A stretch of DNA of 64,000 nt from Bradyrhizobium uaiense (GCF_010811875.1 NZ_VKHP01000001.1:62001-126000), one strand, 5' to 3'. Shown: positions 28,963 through 38,676, counted from the stretch's first letter. Translations and numbers: made by a program. The notes: generated by a model from the letters alone, not told the origin.

Positions 28963-30321
28963 TCAGTTTGAAACTTGCGGCAGCGGACGAGCGCGACTGA
29001 TGAAATGAGCGTGCGCCGCCACTTCAGCGAGATAGTGATCCATCGCGGTTCGCGCGAGGGCGGTGCCGGGGTGACGGAAGTGCACATAAATCCCGTCCTG
29101 CCAGCGACTGATCCACAGGTATGTCTCGCAAGCATCAGAACTACGACTGATCATAAATCGTGTCCGCCACTGCGGCCACAGGTCTGACCCGGGCACAGTG
29201 CGATTGTCCATATAAGAGACCATGAAACGGTCGCGCAGCGCGGTGCCGAGCAGCTCCATCGCTTTCGGAAATGGCACCTGAGCGGTTTTCTTGGCTCGCT
29301 TGAGCTCGAGCCGCGCGGCGCGCAGGAGCTCCGGCAACGTGCCAGCCAGGCGGAAACGCACCGGGCCCATCCCGACATACCATCCTACCGAGCGCATCGA
29401 GGGCAGATCGTACCGCGTGTGAAAGGGGGCAACGGCGAGGAATTCTTGTTGGTCTGCCAGTGTCTTTCCGGCGAGCGCCAGACAGGCGAATAATCCCGTC
29501 GTCGCGTTTCCGCCCTGGGACCTGCAGCCGTGATCGAACTCAGATGCTTGTGCCGCGTCGAGCAACCACATTCGCCCTGTGCGTTGTAAGGTGCCCTCCG
29601 GCGCACCGAGTGGTAGCGGAAAATCCGGCAATTGACCGCCGTTTGCGGCGATCAGTTCGCGCCAGTGAGCGATAGCAGGATGATCATCGGTCAAATCGCC
29701 CAGTCGCTCTCGTTCGGATTCAGCGTGGTCGAGATAGCTCCTCACCGGTGCCAGCTCGGGCGCCACTCCGAGGATTGCGGCTGTGTACAGCTCGCGAATT
29801 TCGTATGGCACCAAAGCGATGGAGTAGGCATCGCTGACGGAGTGGTCGCAGGCCAAGAGGAGGCTTGTCGATGTCGGCCGTGTAATCGTCACGAAGACAT
29901 ATGCCGGCCAGGACACCGGCCTGGTCTCTGCGTCGAACAGCTCTTCCAGCAATTGAGCTATTTCATCGCGATCGGCGTAGTCACCGACCACGGTTTTTTC
30001 AAGCGCTGCCGCGCCTGGATCAATCGTGGCACGACGAATTGCCGATCCATCCTTGACCAACCGGCTGCGTAGCGCCTCGTGCCGGTCGATCCAGCCAAGG
30101 ATCGATTTGGTCAGCGCAGCGCTGTTGAACTCGCCCGGCAAGTCGAAGGCGGTGCCGAGCCAGCCGGGCCGGCCATCGTGCGCAAAGCGAAGATGGTCTT
30201 CCTGCACATGGGACGGACGGCGCGGGTCGGGCCGCCAGCTGAACGGGTCCGGAACGCTGACCCGCCACTCCATCAGCCGACCCGCCTGCCGATCAGTATC
30301 GCAAAATTGCTTGATGTCCAT
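28963..30321 (-). CDS. Stand-alone condensation-domain / PapA-like acyltransferase
   Basis: The 452-aa product has a single NRPS-condensation/acyltransferase fold and no adenylation or carrier domain. The HHxxxD motif appears as CDHSVSDAYS (catalytic H160, structural D164; the first, non-catalytic His is Asp). Other C-domain landmarks are the N-terminal WIDRHEALRSRLV and a later FMVSYMDNRTVPG, matching the DFGW-region position. Such free-standing enzymes form amides or esters; PapA proteins of actinobacteria acylate sulfated or glycosylated lipids. It is the last gene of a five-gene operon, 18 bases after the MFS gene. Confidence 0.8.
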   Translation of the reverse strand: MDIKQFCDTDRQAGRLMEWRVSVPDPFSWRPDPRRPSHVQEDHLRFAHDGRPGWLGTAFDLPGEFNSAALTKSILGWIDRHEALRSRLVKDGSAIRRATIDPGAAALEKTVVGDYADRDEIAQLLEELFDAETRPVSWPAYVFVTITRPTSTSLLLACDHSVSDAYSIALVPYEIRELYTAAILGVAPELAPVRSYLDHAESERERLGDLTDDHPAIAHWRELIAANGGQLPDFPLPLGAPEGTLQRTGRMWLLDAAQASEFDHGCRSQGGNATTGLFACLALAGKTLADQQEFLAVAPFHTRYDLPSMRSVGWYVGMGPVRFRLAGTLPELLRAARLELKRAKKTAQVPFPKAMELLGTALRDRFMVSYMDNRTVPGSDLWPQWRTRFMISRSSDACETYLWISRWQDGIYVHFRHPGTALARTAMDHYLAEVAAHAHFISRARPLPQVSN

Positions 30322-30339
30322 GAAGGGCCGTCACGATGG

Positions 30340-31587
30340 TTACAGATGCAAGCTACGCATGCGGCGCAGCGGCGAGCGCCAGATCCAGACTATCGAGGCG
30401 GTCCCAAGCACGCTGCTCGCCAGCAACATGGTGCGCTGGCTCGTTGCAGCAGCGGCCGCGCCGCCGACCAGTGCGCCCAACGAGCCCAGCCCCCACACGA
30501 TGCTGCGGATGCTCGCATTGACCCGTCCTTGCAGGTGCTGCGGGACCAACGCATATCGAATTGGAACTTGCTGCACGTGGTAGAGTCCCTGGCCGATCCA
30601 CAGAATGAATTGGGAGAGCGCCACGCATGCCACTGCTGCCCACCAGGGCCCGGTGAGCAGGCCTGCAAGGCTCATGCCTGCCGCGCTCACCGCCAAACCG
30701 GTCATTAATACGGGACCAAGCCCAATTGTCCGGCCCGCCCACGGTGAGCCCGCCGCGCCCACCACACCGCCGAGAGCGCCGATACCGAGCACCATGCCGA
30801 CGATTCGGCTGTCGAACTCGAGATGCCTGGTCAGATGCAGGAGAAAAGCCGCAGAATACGCGTTGTGCCAAAAGATGAATGTGCCGGTGGCTAGGGTAAC
30901 GGCCCTTAAAACTGGATTGCCGAACACACTCGCCAACCCTTCTGCCATTTGGACCAGCACAGTGCTCGAGGGGGCCGCTGAGCATGAGGCGGCGCGCATC
31001 GGCACCAGCGAGAGCAACGCGGCGGCAAGCAGAAATGAGACGGAGTCGGCCAGGATTGCGGTTGGAGCGGAGAAGGCGTTGATGAGCCAGCCGGCCAGGA
31101 ACGGACCTGCGGCCATCGCGGTCGCTTGGCTGAACTCCAATGAGCTCTGCGCCCGAACCAGCTGAGATCGATCCAGGACTGTGGGTATGCACGCCAGATA
31201 AGCCACGTCGGCGATCACCGCGGCTACCCCAACCAGCACGGTTGTCACGTACAGCTGAACCATTCCCAGATGTCCAAGGCTGGCGCACAACGGAATGGTG
31301 GCAAGCGTTACCGCCATCATCACATTGGCCGTCAGAAGGATTTGTCGGTGCGGGAGACGGTCGACGATGACCCCGGCGAACAGGCTCACGAAAAGGCACG
31401 GTGCCCGACCGCAGGCCAGCAAGAGCCCCGCCTGCGCCGGTCCGGCATCCAGCAGGGTAATTGCAGTCAGCGGCAGCGCCAGCATGGTTACGTTGGAGCC
31501 CAGCAAGGAAATGGTCTGGCCGACGAGCAGCGCAAGGTAGCTGCTTGGCAGCCGGTGAGGCGCATCAGATCGGCGCCGGCGGCTCAC
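30340..31587 (-). CDS. MFS transporter of the second biosynthetic operon
   Basis: 415 aa with about 12 hydrophobic segments, beginning SSYLALLVGQTISLLGSNVT, typical of the MFS_3/EntS-like exporters (AGVIVDRLPHRQILLTANVM in the TM2-3 loop). Its ATG overlaps the sulfotransferase stop as ATGA, so it is co-translated and probably exports the operon product. Confidence 0.82.
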   Translation of the reverse strand: MSRRRRSDAPHRLPSSYLALLVGQTISLLGSNVTMLALPLTAITLLDAGPAQAGLLLACGRAPCLFVSLFAGVIVDRLPHRQILLTANVMMAVTLATIPLCASLGHLGMVQLYVTTVLVGVAAVIADVAYLACIPTVLDRSQLVRAQSSLEFSQATAMAAGPFLAGWLINAFSAPTAILADSVSFLLAAALLSLVPMRAASCSAAPSSTVLVQMAEGLASVFGNPVLRAVTLATGTFIFWHNAYSAAFLLHLTRHLEFDSRIVGMVLGIGALGGVVGAAGSPWAGRTIGLGPVLMTGLAVSAAGMSLAGLLTGPWWAAVACVALSQFILWIGQGLYHVQQVPIRYALVPQHLQGRVNASIRSIVWGLGSLGALVGGAAAAATSQRTMLLASSVLGTASIVWIWRSPLRRMRSLHL

Positions 31588-32522
31588 GCGTCGCCAGACG
31601 GCGTTGAGGCGGACAGATAGCCTAGTCGGGCCAGTTCACTTCCAGCGATCTCCTCGAACTCCGAAATCTGAGCTGGCGTCAAATCCTGGACGTGGCGACC
31701 GATCCGCCCCTGATGCAGCGGCTTTCCCGCAGCCTCGGCTGCCGGATGGTCGTGCGGTTGTTCGAACAACGCGTGTTCGTATTCAGCGTGACGCAGCACG
31801 GCCTCGTCCCAAGGCAAGCCGAGGTGATCCAAAATCGCCGCCAGAGTAGTGCGTGGACTGCTAACCAGGTCCTCGTAACGCACCTCGAGGTAACGGCCAG
31901 GCGGCGCGATTCTGTGCGGCCGGGACACCACTTCAAACCAACCCTGCGCGGCATCGGCAATTGTTCGGTACCCCCAGTCAGGAACTGTCCTCAGATGAGA
32001 GGCGGCAACGTCGCGGCCGTCCCGCACGATATGCACGAAATGTGCACGCGGCCACAGCCGGGCGAAGTCGTCGATCCGGGTGATCTTCCGCTGCAGTTTC
32101 AATCCCCAGCGTTGCGCTCCGCTGCGCGTCCGGCGCAACTCGCCGATCTCGTTGATGAGGTGGCATCGGTCGGCGAACGAAACAATGTCATTGCCGGTGA
32201 CGACCATGACCTTGCCGACAAGTTCGCGCACATCATCGAAGTCGAGACCGAAGCGGCGGCACTGCACCACAAAATGCGTCCCATCATACCAGAACGGATC
32301 GATTGTGTTCTTGCTTGCGCCCATGAGCCGTGAATCGGCCGCAAGCAGATCGATGGCACCAAGAATGTGCGGCCCGAGATTGGGCGGTTCGAGGAAGTCG
32401 ATCTCCGGCCCGGCTATCAGATCCAGATGCGAGTCGAGCACGATACTCAGCAGGGTGGTGCCCGACCGGTTGTCACCTCCGAGCAGCACCGGCGATGTGG
32501 AAAATGGATCCGGCTGCGACAT
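31584..32522 (-). CDS. Sulfotransferase family protein (PAPS-dependent)
   Basis: From ATG 32522, 312 aa. The 5-prime-phosphosulfate loop is LLGGDNRSGTTLLSIVLDSH (residues 13-32) and the 3-prime-phosphate motif is FVHIVRDGRDVAASHLR. These enzymes move sulfate from PAPS to a hydroxyl or amine. The chosen start leaves 31 bases after the aminotransferase gene; longer in-frame starts run into that gene. Acceptor unknown, presumably an intermediate of this operon. Confidence 0.82.
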   Translation of the reverse strand: MSQPDPFSTSPVLLGGDNRSGTTLLSIVLDSHLDLIAGPEIDFLEPPNLGPHILGAIDLLAADSRLMGASKNTIDPFWYDGTHFVVQCRRFGLDFDDVRELVGKVMVVTGNDIVSFADRCHLINEIGELRRTRSGAQRWGLKLQRKITRIDDFARLWPRAHFVHIVRDGRDVAASHLRTVPDWGYRTIADAAQGWFEVVSRPHRIAPPGRYLEVRYEDLVSSPRTTLAAILDHLGLPWDEAVLRHAEYEHALFEQPHDHPAAEAAGKPLHQGRIGRHVQDLTPAQISEFEEIAGSELARLGYLSASTPSGDA

Positions 32523-32553
32523 GGCCCTGTTCTCTGTTCGACATGCGTGCTTG

Positions 32554-33861
32554 TCAGTGGACGGGCGCATTGAACCAGCGCCGAACCGCTCCCGGGGTGG
32601 CAACGAAATGATCTCTGGCGAACCGTACTGCAGCTGCGACTGGATCCGGGTCGCGAGCCGAGTTCTCCATGCGGGACAGCGCTGCCGGAAGGGCCTCTCC
32701 AGCCGCTTCGACGGCGGCCTGCACATCGGTGTCGGACACTGCCGCCGATGGCATGAAGCGCCCGCCATACTGCATCAGGAAGCCCCGACCCCACATTTCC
32801 TGGAAGAAGGCATGGCCAAGCTCGGCGTCAGCAAATACGACGTCGAACATGGTGGGCCAGGCAAACGCCCATGCCGCGACCTGCTGTTTTGTGAAGACGC
32901 CGTTGAGCCCCTTGATCAATTGCTCGCCGACCTCGCGCATCCGGGCCAGCGCGGTCCCGTCGCGCAGGGCGTGCAGGGTGCTCAATGCAGCGGCGAACGG
33001 GGTGACTTCGCGCTGGTAGGTGTTTCCCATGTATGTCTTTTCGGCCGCGGCGAGTACGTCCGCCCGGCCCGCGACTGCCGACAGCGCCATTCCGTTCGCC
33101 AGTCCCTTGCTCAGTGTAATCAAATCGGGCGTGAGGCCGACCGCGATGTGGTACCCGCCAAGGGCGTAGCGGAATCCGGTCATCACCTCGTCAAGGACAA
33201 GCAGGGCGCCGTGCCGATGCACCAGCCTCTGCAGTTCCTGATGATATTCTGGCGGGAAGAAGTTGACCTCCGGGGTGATGATCACCGCGGCGACGCGCTG
33301 GACACTTGCCAGCTCATCGAGCAAGTCGAGGTTGTAGCGGAAGTCCACGCTGTCGCGGTCCCGATTGGGCAGCCCCATCTCGGGGCGGTCCTGCAACTGC
33401 CAGTCATGCCAGCCGTGATATCCGCTGGTCAGTACATGGTTGATGCCCGTGAACGCGCGGGCAAGGCGCACGGCTGCAGTGGTAGCGCAAGATCCGGTGC
33501 GGAAAAACATTGAGCGTTCCGCGACGGGGAAGATCTCCGCCAGCCGTTCGGCCAATTCGACCCGGTGCACGGACAGCGGTCCGGGCAGAATCCCGCCGGT
33601 GCGGCGCATCTCAGCGGCTGCGTGCGCCACGACCGGCTCGTATCCGGCCCCAAGAGGTGCGGCACCGCTACAGGAAGTGAAATCGACGTATTGCTTTCCA
33701 TTGATGTCCCATGCATGCGCGCCTGACGCGCGCGTCATCACGACCGGAAAACGCCTGTTGAGATCCCACTTCTGCGAAGCGGTGACGCGCAGGGCGCGTC
33801 GCAGTGCCGATCCTTGCCCGTCGGTCGCGGTCACGGCGGCAGTAGGCGTGCTGATCGACAA
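32554..33861 (-). CDS. Class III aminotransferase (glutamate-1-semialdehyde aminomutase-like)
   Basis: The 435-aa PLP enzyme has LLVLDEVMTGFRYALGGYHI (D224 binds the pyridine nitrogen) and the Schiff-base lysine in LITLSKGLANGMALSAVAGR (K252). FFRTGSCATTAAVRLARAFT is the GSA-type phosphate-binding region. Housekeeping HemL would not lie in such an operon; secondary-metabolism members transaminate aldehydes or shift amino groups. 21 bases separate it from the GMC gene. Confidence 0.85.
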   Translation of the reverse strand: MSISTPTAAVTATDGQGSALRRALRVTASQKWDLNRRFPVVMTRASGAHAWDINGKQYVDFTSCSGAAPLGAGYEPVVAHAAAEMRRTGGILPGPLSVHRVELAERLAEIFPVAERSMFFRTGSCATTAAVRLARAFTGINHVLTSGYHGWHDWQLQDRPEMGLPNRDRDSVDFRYNLDLLDELASVQRVAAVIITPEVNFFPPEYHQELQRLVHRHGALLVLDEVMTGFRYALGGYHIAVGLTPDLITLSKGLANGMALSAVAGRADVLAAAEKTYMGNTYQREVTPFAAALSTLHALRDGTALARMREVGEQLIKGLNGVFTKQQVAAWAFAWPTMFDVVFADAELGHAFFQEMWGRGFLMQYGGRFMPSAAVSDTDVQAAVEAAGEALPAALSRMENSARDPDPVAAAVRFARDHFVATPGAVRRWFNAPVH

Positions 33862-33882
33862 AACCTGTCTCCGTTGCGCTCG

Positions 33883-35397
33883 TTACGTCAGCTGCGTGAC
33901 TATTCTTCGAGCGATCCGCAGCGCGTTCGCCTGAATGGTGAAGGTCGGGTTGACGCCTCCGGCATAGGGGAAGAAGCCGCCATCCGCGACATAGAGATTG
34001 TCGATGTCATGCACGCGGCCCCAACGATCAACCACCGATTGTGTCGGATCGAGTCCCGCTCGACAGCCGCCATGCAGGTGACCGCTGCCGAACTGATAGT
34101 TGGAATCTTGATAATCGATCTGTTTTACCCCAGCCTCGGCCAGCAAGTTCGACGCATGTCGGGATAAGTAGCCAAGTCGGCGCTTGTCGAGGGGATGGGT
34201 CCGGTAATCGAGAATGATCTTGGGCAAACCCAGCCCGTCCCGGCTGGTGGCCAGCCGGACCGCATTGTTGCGCATGGGCTGGTCGGCCGCCAAAAAATGC
34301 AGCCGTAGCCTTATCTCTCCGTCGCAATCCGTGCGTTCAGGCGAACTTGCTTCGTAGATCATTCCGCCGAGCCCCGAAGGCGCCTCGTCGTCCAGGTAGT
34401 GATCGGACACCGCAACAGTGGAGAAGGGGCGGCCCGGCTGGGGCGTGATATGCGGATTTATCGTGGTCGTACCGGACACGTAGCCGCTGATCTTAAACGA
34501 GATGCCACTGCCTACCATGCCAGATGCGTTGCCGATGCCGTTGGGCGCTGCCTGTTGCGCCGACCGTAGGAGCAGGGCGGCAGACTGCACGGCGTTGCCC
34601 GCGAGTACCACGCAGCGGGCGCGGACCCGAGCGCGTTGTCGGTTGAGAGTGTCCACCCATTCCACCGAATCGGCGCGACTGACGTTGCCGAGATCAATGC
34701 GGACGGCTTTGCTGCCGAGCGCAATCGTCAGCGCGTCCGGCGGCAGGGCGATACCTGTGAACGGCGAGCGTGCGTCGGCCCTCGCGCCGCTTGGGCACAG
34801 ATGTTCGTTGCATGGTCCCTCGCAGTGACAGGCTGGCCGGCCGCCATATGGGATCGAGTTGATTGCCAACGGAGTGGGGAACGGCAGCCGGCCCAGGCGT
34901 GCCCCGGCATCGGCAATCAACTGGCCCTGCACGCTGTACTGGTGCGGTGGCAGAACGGGGGGATCGCTCGGCGGCTCGAACGGGTCCGCTCCGGCCAGGC
35001 GGGCCACTCCCACGCGCCGTTCCAGCTCATCATAGAATGGGCGTAGTTCGGTGTAGTCGATCGGCCAGCTCGGGTCGAGCGCGTCCCCGGCCACATGCGC
35101 ACGTGTGTCAAAATCGATGGCGCGACAGCGGAAGGCTATTCCGGCATACAAAGTCATTCCGCCGCCGAGCGCACAGACGGTCCACGGACGCCCGAACGGC
35201 GTCAACGTCCCTGCCGCAGACGGCACCATGGCGCTATCCATGCCATTTTGGACGCTCGCCAGCGAAGCGCCGGGAGGAAGTGTTCGACCTTCCTCGAGAA
35301 GGAGTACGCGCAGTCCGCGTTGCGCGATCTCGTGAGCGACCGTCGAGCCGCTGGCGCCACTCCCGATTACGCATACATCAACAATATCGGCCGTCAT
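33883..35397 (-). CDS. GMC-family FAD oxidoreductase, first gene of the second operon
   Basis: 504 aa from ATG 35397 (a TTG at 35418 is possible). N-terminal FAD motif DVCVIGSGASGSTVAHEIAQ and LLLEEGRTLPPG, CALGGGMTLYAGIAFR, a cysteine-containing segment CHCEGPCNEHLCPSGARADA, and the C-terminal GMC motif SGHLHGGCRAGLDP followed by NLYVADGGFFPYAGGVNPT. GMC enzymes oxidise alcohols to aldehydes or ketones; here the aldehyde could be the substrate of the next gene, the aminotransferase. Confidence 0.85.
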   Translation of the reverse strand: MTADIVDVCVIGSGASGSTVAHEIAQRGLRVLLLEEGRTLPPGASLASVQNGMDSAMVPSAAGTLTPFGRPWTVCALGGGMTLYAGIAFRCRAIDFDTRAHVAGDALDPSWPIDYTELRPFYDELERRVGVARLAGADPFEPPSDPPVLPPHQYSVQGQLIADAGARLGRLPFPTPLAINSIPYGGRPACHCEGPCNEHLCPSGARADARSPFTGIALPPDALTIALGSKAVRIDLGNVSRADSVEWVDTLNRQRARVRARCVVLAGNAVQSAALLLRSAQQAAPNGIGNASGMVGSGISFKISGYVSGTTTINPHITPQPGRPFSTVAVSDHYLDDEAPSGLGGMIYEASSPERTDCDGEIRLRLHFLAADQPMRNNAVRLATSRDGLGLPKIILDYRTHPLDKRRLGYLSRHASNLLAEAGVKQIDYQDSNYQFGSGHLHGGCRAGLDPTQSVVDRWGRVHDIDNLYVADGGFFPYAGGVNPTFTIQANALRIARRIVTQLT

Positions 35398-35526
35398 TAT
35401 CCCATCTTCTGGCAACAATATCGCCGATGCACAATCGCGCCGTATTCATTAGAGAGGAGGTGCCATCAAAAAGTCTCATCGCAAGTGCGATCGCCCCGGA
35501 TTATCCGGTTGGCTTCGCTCGTTTGC

Positions 35527-35556
35527 CAAGGATCATCGCCACAAGGATCATCGCCA
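35527..35556 (+). repeat. Tandem repeat, 15-bp unit x2
   Basis: Two exact copies of CAAGGATCATCGCCA, followed by a partial third (CAAGATCG) that runs into the dispersed repeat at 35565. Confidence 0.7.
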
Positions 35557-35564
35557 CAAGATCG

Positions 35565-35598
35565 TACAATATGACGCCGCGTGCGATTCAAGCCCTTC
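35565..35598 (+). repeat. Dispersed short repeat, copy 3
   Basis: TACAATATGACGCCGCGTG followed by CGATTCAAGCCCTTC. Almost identical to copies 2 and 4. Confidence 0.6.
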
Positions 35599-35976
35599 GA
35601 AGCAGCAACTGCGTGAATATGAGCAAGCGACTTTTCCGGAATGCAATTTTTGATGGATCTAGGAGCTCTCAAAGCAAATCCGCCCACCTGCGCCTTCGGT
35701 GTGGGCACCAAACGTATGTTTTCGTGATCGAGAATGCGCTCGCAAGTGCAGCTTCGAGACGCCATGCGGGGAGCATTTTGAGGCCGCACTCGCTGGAGTG
35801 CGTCGATCGGTCGCTACTCTCATATATCATTGTACGAATTGCGCGCGGTTTGATCGCGAGAGACTTAGCCGGTCCGCGTGATGATGGACCCGCCAGCAAT
35901 GCAATTTCTTTCTCAACTCTGCGCAATCATCAGACGTTGGCTAGAGCAGCCTCAATCTACGCCCTTCATAAACGGC

Positions 35977-36009
35977 AAAAAAAAAGCCCGGCCTGATTGA
36001 TGGCCGGGC
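35977..36009 (-). terminator. Strong rho-independent terminator (minus strand)
   Basis: Arms GCCCGGCC / GGCCGGGC with an 8-base loop; on the minus strand a run of nine T follows. It ends the small ORF at 36036-36218. A related hairpin is at 58873-58905. Confidence 0.85.
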
Positions 36010-36035
36010 GGAAGTCAGTCTGGGGAGCGAGGCTG

Positions 36036-36218
36036 CTAAGCATCGCCAACTTCCGTCGACAGAGGGAGGACTGTCGGCGGTATTTGCGGCAAAGCTTTCA
36101 CCGCAAATTCAAACTGCGAAAGGATCAATGTCGGACCGATCTGGTGTACGATTGTGCTCCTTTGCGTAATCTCATAGACGATGGTTGGAACAGTGGAGTT
36201 CGTCTCTGCTGTACACAT
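36036..36218 (-). CDS. Small hypothetical protein, 60 aa, in a duplicated ORF-terminator module
   Basis: The ORF ends PQIPPTVLPLSTEVGDA and is followed by a strong terminator. The second half matches the ORF at 58907-59046 (SPEIEPSAVLPPPMEVGDV), which also precedes a GCCCGGCC terminator. DNA similarity covers the C-terminal half, the stop region and the hairpin. Function unknown. Confidence 0.45.
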   Translation of the reverse strand: MCTAETNSTVPTIVYEITQRSTIVHQIGPTLILSQFEFAVKALPQIPPTVLPLSTEVGDA

Positions 36219-36300
36219 GCCGACCGCATCGGCGTCATCATCTCATCATGGCAGCAACAGTAGGTCCCGTCGGGTATCCTCGTTAGCTACTCTGAGATGG

Positions 36301-36334
36301 TACAACGTGACGCCGCGTGCGATTCAAGCTCTTT
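36301..36334 (+). repeat. Dispersed short repeat, copy 4
   Basis: TACAACGTGACGCCGCGTG followed by CGATTCAAGCTCTTT; a second GCATACAATTCAAGCT lies just downstream. Confidence 0.6.
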
Positions 36335-36933
36335 GAGCTGACCCGCATACAATTCAAGCTGATGGGCTTTCACAAGCAGCTAAGTGGTCCGAGGAGAGCA
36401 GACGTACGCGTTGCATTCGATTTTTTGATAGTCGTGCACCACGCCGCCATCGAGGCGCGTTGCGCGTCATGTTTTCCATGTGATCTCATGCCTGTTGGCC
36501 TTTACAGAATCTGACGTGTTCTCTGTTTGGCGGCCGACAATCTTCAGCGCACCATTTGAGCGTCTTGTTAGCCAGCCGAATGACACGGTCGGCGTCGCGG
36601 AGCGCAGCTCATTTAGCGGGCATCACAGCCAAGGCCCAGAGCTGTGCTGGCAACAGGGAAATCGCTCTGTGGCCCGCGAGCTCCTCGGCGATTGACGATG
36701 CAGATTTCCTGAAGCTTGCTGGCGTTCCGCGAAATCCGATCGGCGACACCTGTTCGCTCGGCGGGATCGCGGCGGGGCGCCGGCCGGGTGGGCGGATTGC
36801 CCTGGGTTTTTGCCACGAGCAGTGCATTCGCTTCAAAGCCAATTGCAACTGGCGCTTGGTCTTGCCGGTCGAATGGCGAGCACCGCTTGAGATGTCTAGA
36901 CAAAGCTGCGCAGGCAGCAACGGCCGAAGCAAT
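36335..36933. other. Gene-poor stretch
   Basis: Short frames only; nothing recognised. Confidence 0.4.
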
Positions 36934-37638
36934 TCAGCGCATCAGATAGGAGGGACGGAATTCTGCAAGCAATTCGAGCCGATCTCGCTGAAGAAGATCA
37001 ACAGCATGTCCGTTCCATTCAATGAGCTTCCTGCGCCGAAGCTCCTGGATTGTCCGATTCGCGTGTACCGTCGAAAGGCCGCATGCATCGGCGATGTCTT
37101 GCTGTGTGAATGGAACATGGAAGCGACCATTGTCCAGAAGCCCGACGAGCTCAAGCCGCGCGGCGATCTCGCAAAGAAGATGAGCAAGCCGGGGCAGCGC
37201 TTCCCGGGAGCCAAGATTTTCGATCCATTCGCTATAGATCGCTGTGTGAATCAACGTCTCCCGCCAAAACGCATGGGCGAGCGCGGCGGACTTCGCGAGG
37301 ATATCCCTGAGGTAGGAGTGGGGTACAAGGGCAATGATGCTCGTGCCGATGCTGCGGAGATCGCGATCCATTTCCGGAACGTGAAGGGTGTGCAGGTCGG
37401 GGATGTCCCCAGGTATATAGAAGGACGTTATCTGGGTTCGATCCGATGCCACTCTTTGGCGAGACAGAAAGCCGCCCATCACGACTGCACAGCTCACAGG
37501 CCGATCCCCCTGGCGCGCCAGGCACTCGCCAGGAGCAAACCTTTTGATGGTGTGAGGCATGCTTTCGAGCTTAGCTTGGTCTTGCTCGGACAAGCCCGTG
37601 ACGCTCCGCAGACGCGCAATGAGCATTTGGTGCGGCAA
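36934..37638 (-). CDS. Crp/Fnr-family transcriptional regulator
   Basis: The 234-aa product has an N-terminal cyclic-nucleotide-binding-type beta barrel (about 20-130; ECLARQGDRPVSCAVVMGGF), a dimerisation helix and a C-terminal winged helix with FTQQDIADACGLSTVHANRT as recognition helices. It lacks the N-terminal cysteine cluster of Fnr and the clear cAMP-binding RE-x-A motif, so the signal is unknown. No FixK-type TTGAT-N4-ATCAA site was seen nearby. It is a single gene. Confidence 0.85.
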   Translation of the reverse strand: MPHQMLIARLRSVTGLSEQDQAKLESMPHTIKRFAPGECLARQGDRPVSCAVVMGGFLSRQRVASDRTQITSFYIPGDIPDLHTLHVPEMDRDLRSIGTSIIALVPHSYLRDILAKSAALAHAFWRETLIHTAIYSEWIENLGSREALPRLAHLLCEIAARLELVGLLDNGRFHVPFTQQDIADACGLSTVHANRTIQELRRRKLIEWNGHAVDLLQRDRLELLAEFRPSYLMR

Positions 37639-38499
37639 GCAAACCCCGTTCTATCGCCGGGGTACGCCGATATCGACACCTATCCCCACCAGCCATGGCC
37701 GCGGCCATTCTGCACGGTTCCCCTTGATGTTCAACGTTTCTCCTACTCTCCTATTCGAGCTTTGCGCGATCTCTAGGGGAGACGCCGGATAGCCCACAAA
37801 CGTACCGGACGATGACGTTCTGGCTATCCCTGAAAGCTCGACGATAAACCAATTACTTCTGGAGAACGACGAAACATGGCGCGCGATCGCGTGGACCGCC
37901 GAGCTGCGGTACCCTCCAACCGGCGTCAAGGCTCACGAGCGTGCAGCCAACGTCGGCTCGACACTGACGCCTTCCGCATCGACCGCATCGTGCCTTGGCG
38001 GCAGCCAAGAGAAGCAATTCCGGAGCCGGGGCGGCTCATCTGGCTACGCAAGAATGCATCTAGTTTGCGGTCGATCATGAGTGAGGGTGGATGGCGTCGA
38101 ACGGGCGGCCGGATCTGAAGCCCCTGAAACACCATCGGCAGACCTTCTCAGCAGGAACGGCGATCGCCTCGTCAGCCTGCGATGGGTTTCGGGGGGCGGT
38201 GCGCTCTGTCGTCAACGTGACGTGCAAATCAGGCTGGCAATAGAAATCCGAAATGATTATTCGTTCCGGCTCCAAGAGGACAAAGCTCGACTTTCTGGCG
38301 CGTCATGCCAGCGAGTTTGTGTAAGTACGAAACGGACCGATCTGTAGCGCGGATAACACATTGATCGGCTCGGCGAGACAGTTGGATCGCTGCGTACAGT
38401 GTTTCGTGGCGTCGAAAGGCCGATGTTCCCGTACAATTACGGGGCGATAGGGTGTGCTTGAATTGTCGTTCGCGGTTATTTGGTCGGATAGAGGGTCAA
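37639..38499. other. Gene-poor stretch
   Basis: No convincing gene; short frames on both strands. Confidence 0.4.
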
Positions 38500-38676
38500 A
38501 TGAATCATGCGGTTAGGAGCCGCTATGAACTGTCGACAATGACAGATGAAGAGCGTGAGCTGGCGCGCTGCAGACAGGAGATAGCGCGTCTCAAACAGCT
38601 GGTCGTGCAGCTTTCTGAACTCGTCTTGCGCAATGTCACGCAAAATGCAGAGGGCCGAAAGTCGCAATCCGGCTGA
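38500..38676 (+). CDS. Small coiled-coil protein, 58 aa
   Basis: ATG 38500 (or 38539). The core TDEERELARCRQEIARLKQL followed by VVQLSELVLRNV is a predicted coiled coil with heptad spacing. A GC-rich hairpin lies about 100 bases downstream. Similar short proteins are frequent in Bradyrhizobium; role unknown. Confidence 0.5.
   Translation: MNHAVRSRYELSTMTDEERELARCRQEIARLKQLVVQLSELVLRNVTQNAEGRKSQSG

Noticed and set aside
32080..33513. 477-codon plus-strand frame across the sulfotransferase and aminotransferase genes
   Set aside because: It is antisense to two well-supported genes and shows no domain.
36556..37776. 406-codon plus-strand frame opposite the Crp/Fnr gene
   Set aside because: Antisense shadow of a clear regulator gene; translation has no protein family character.
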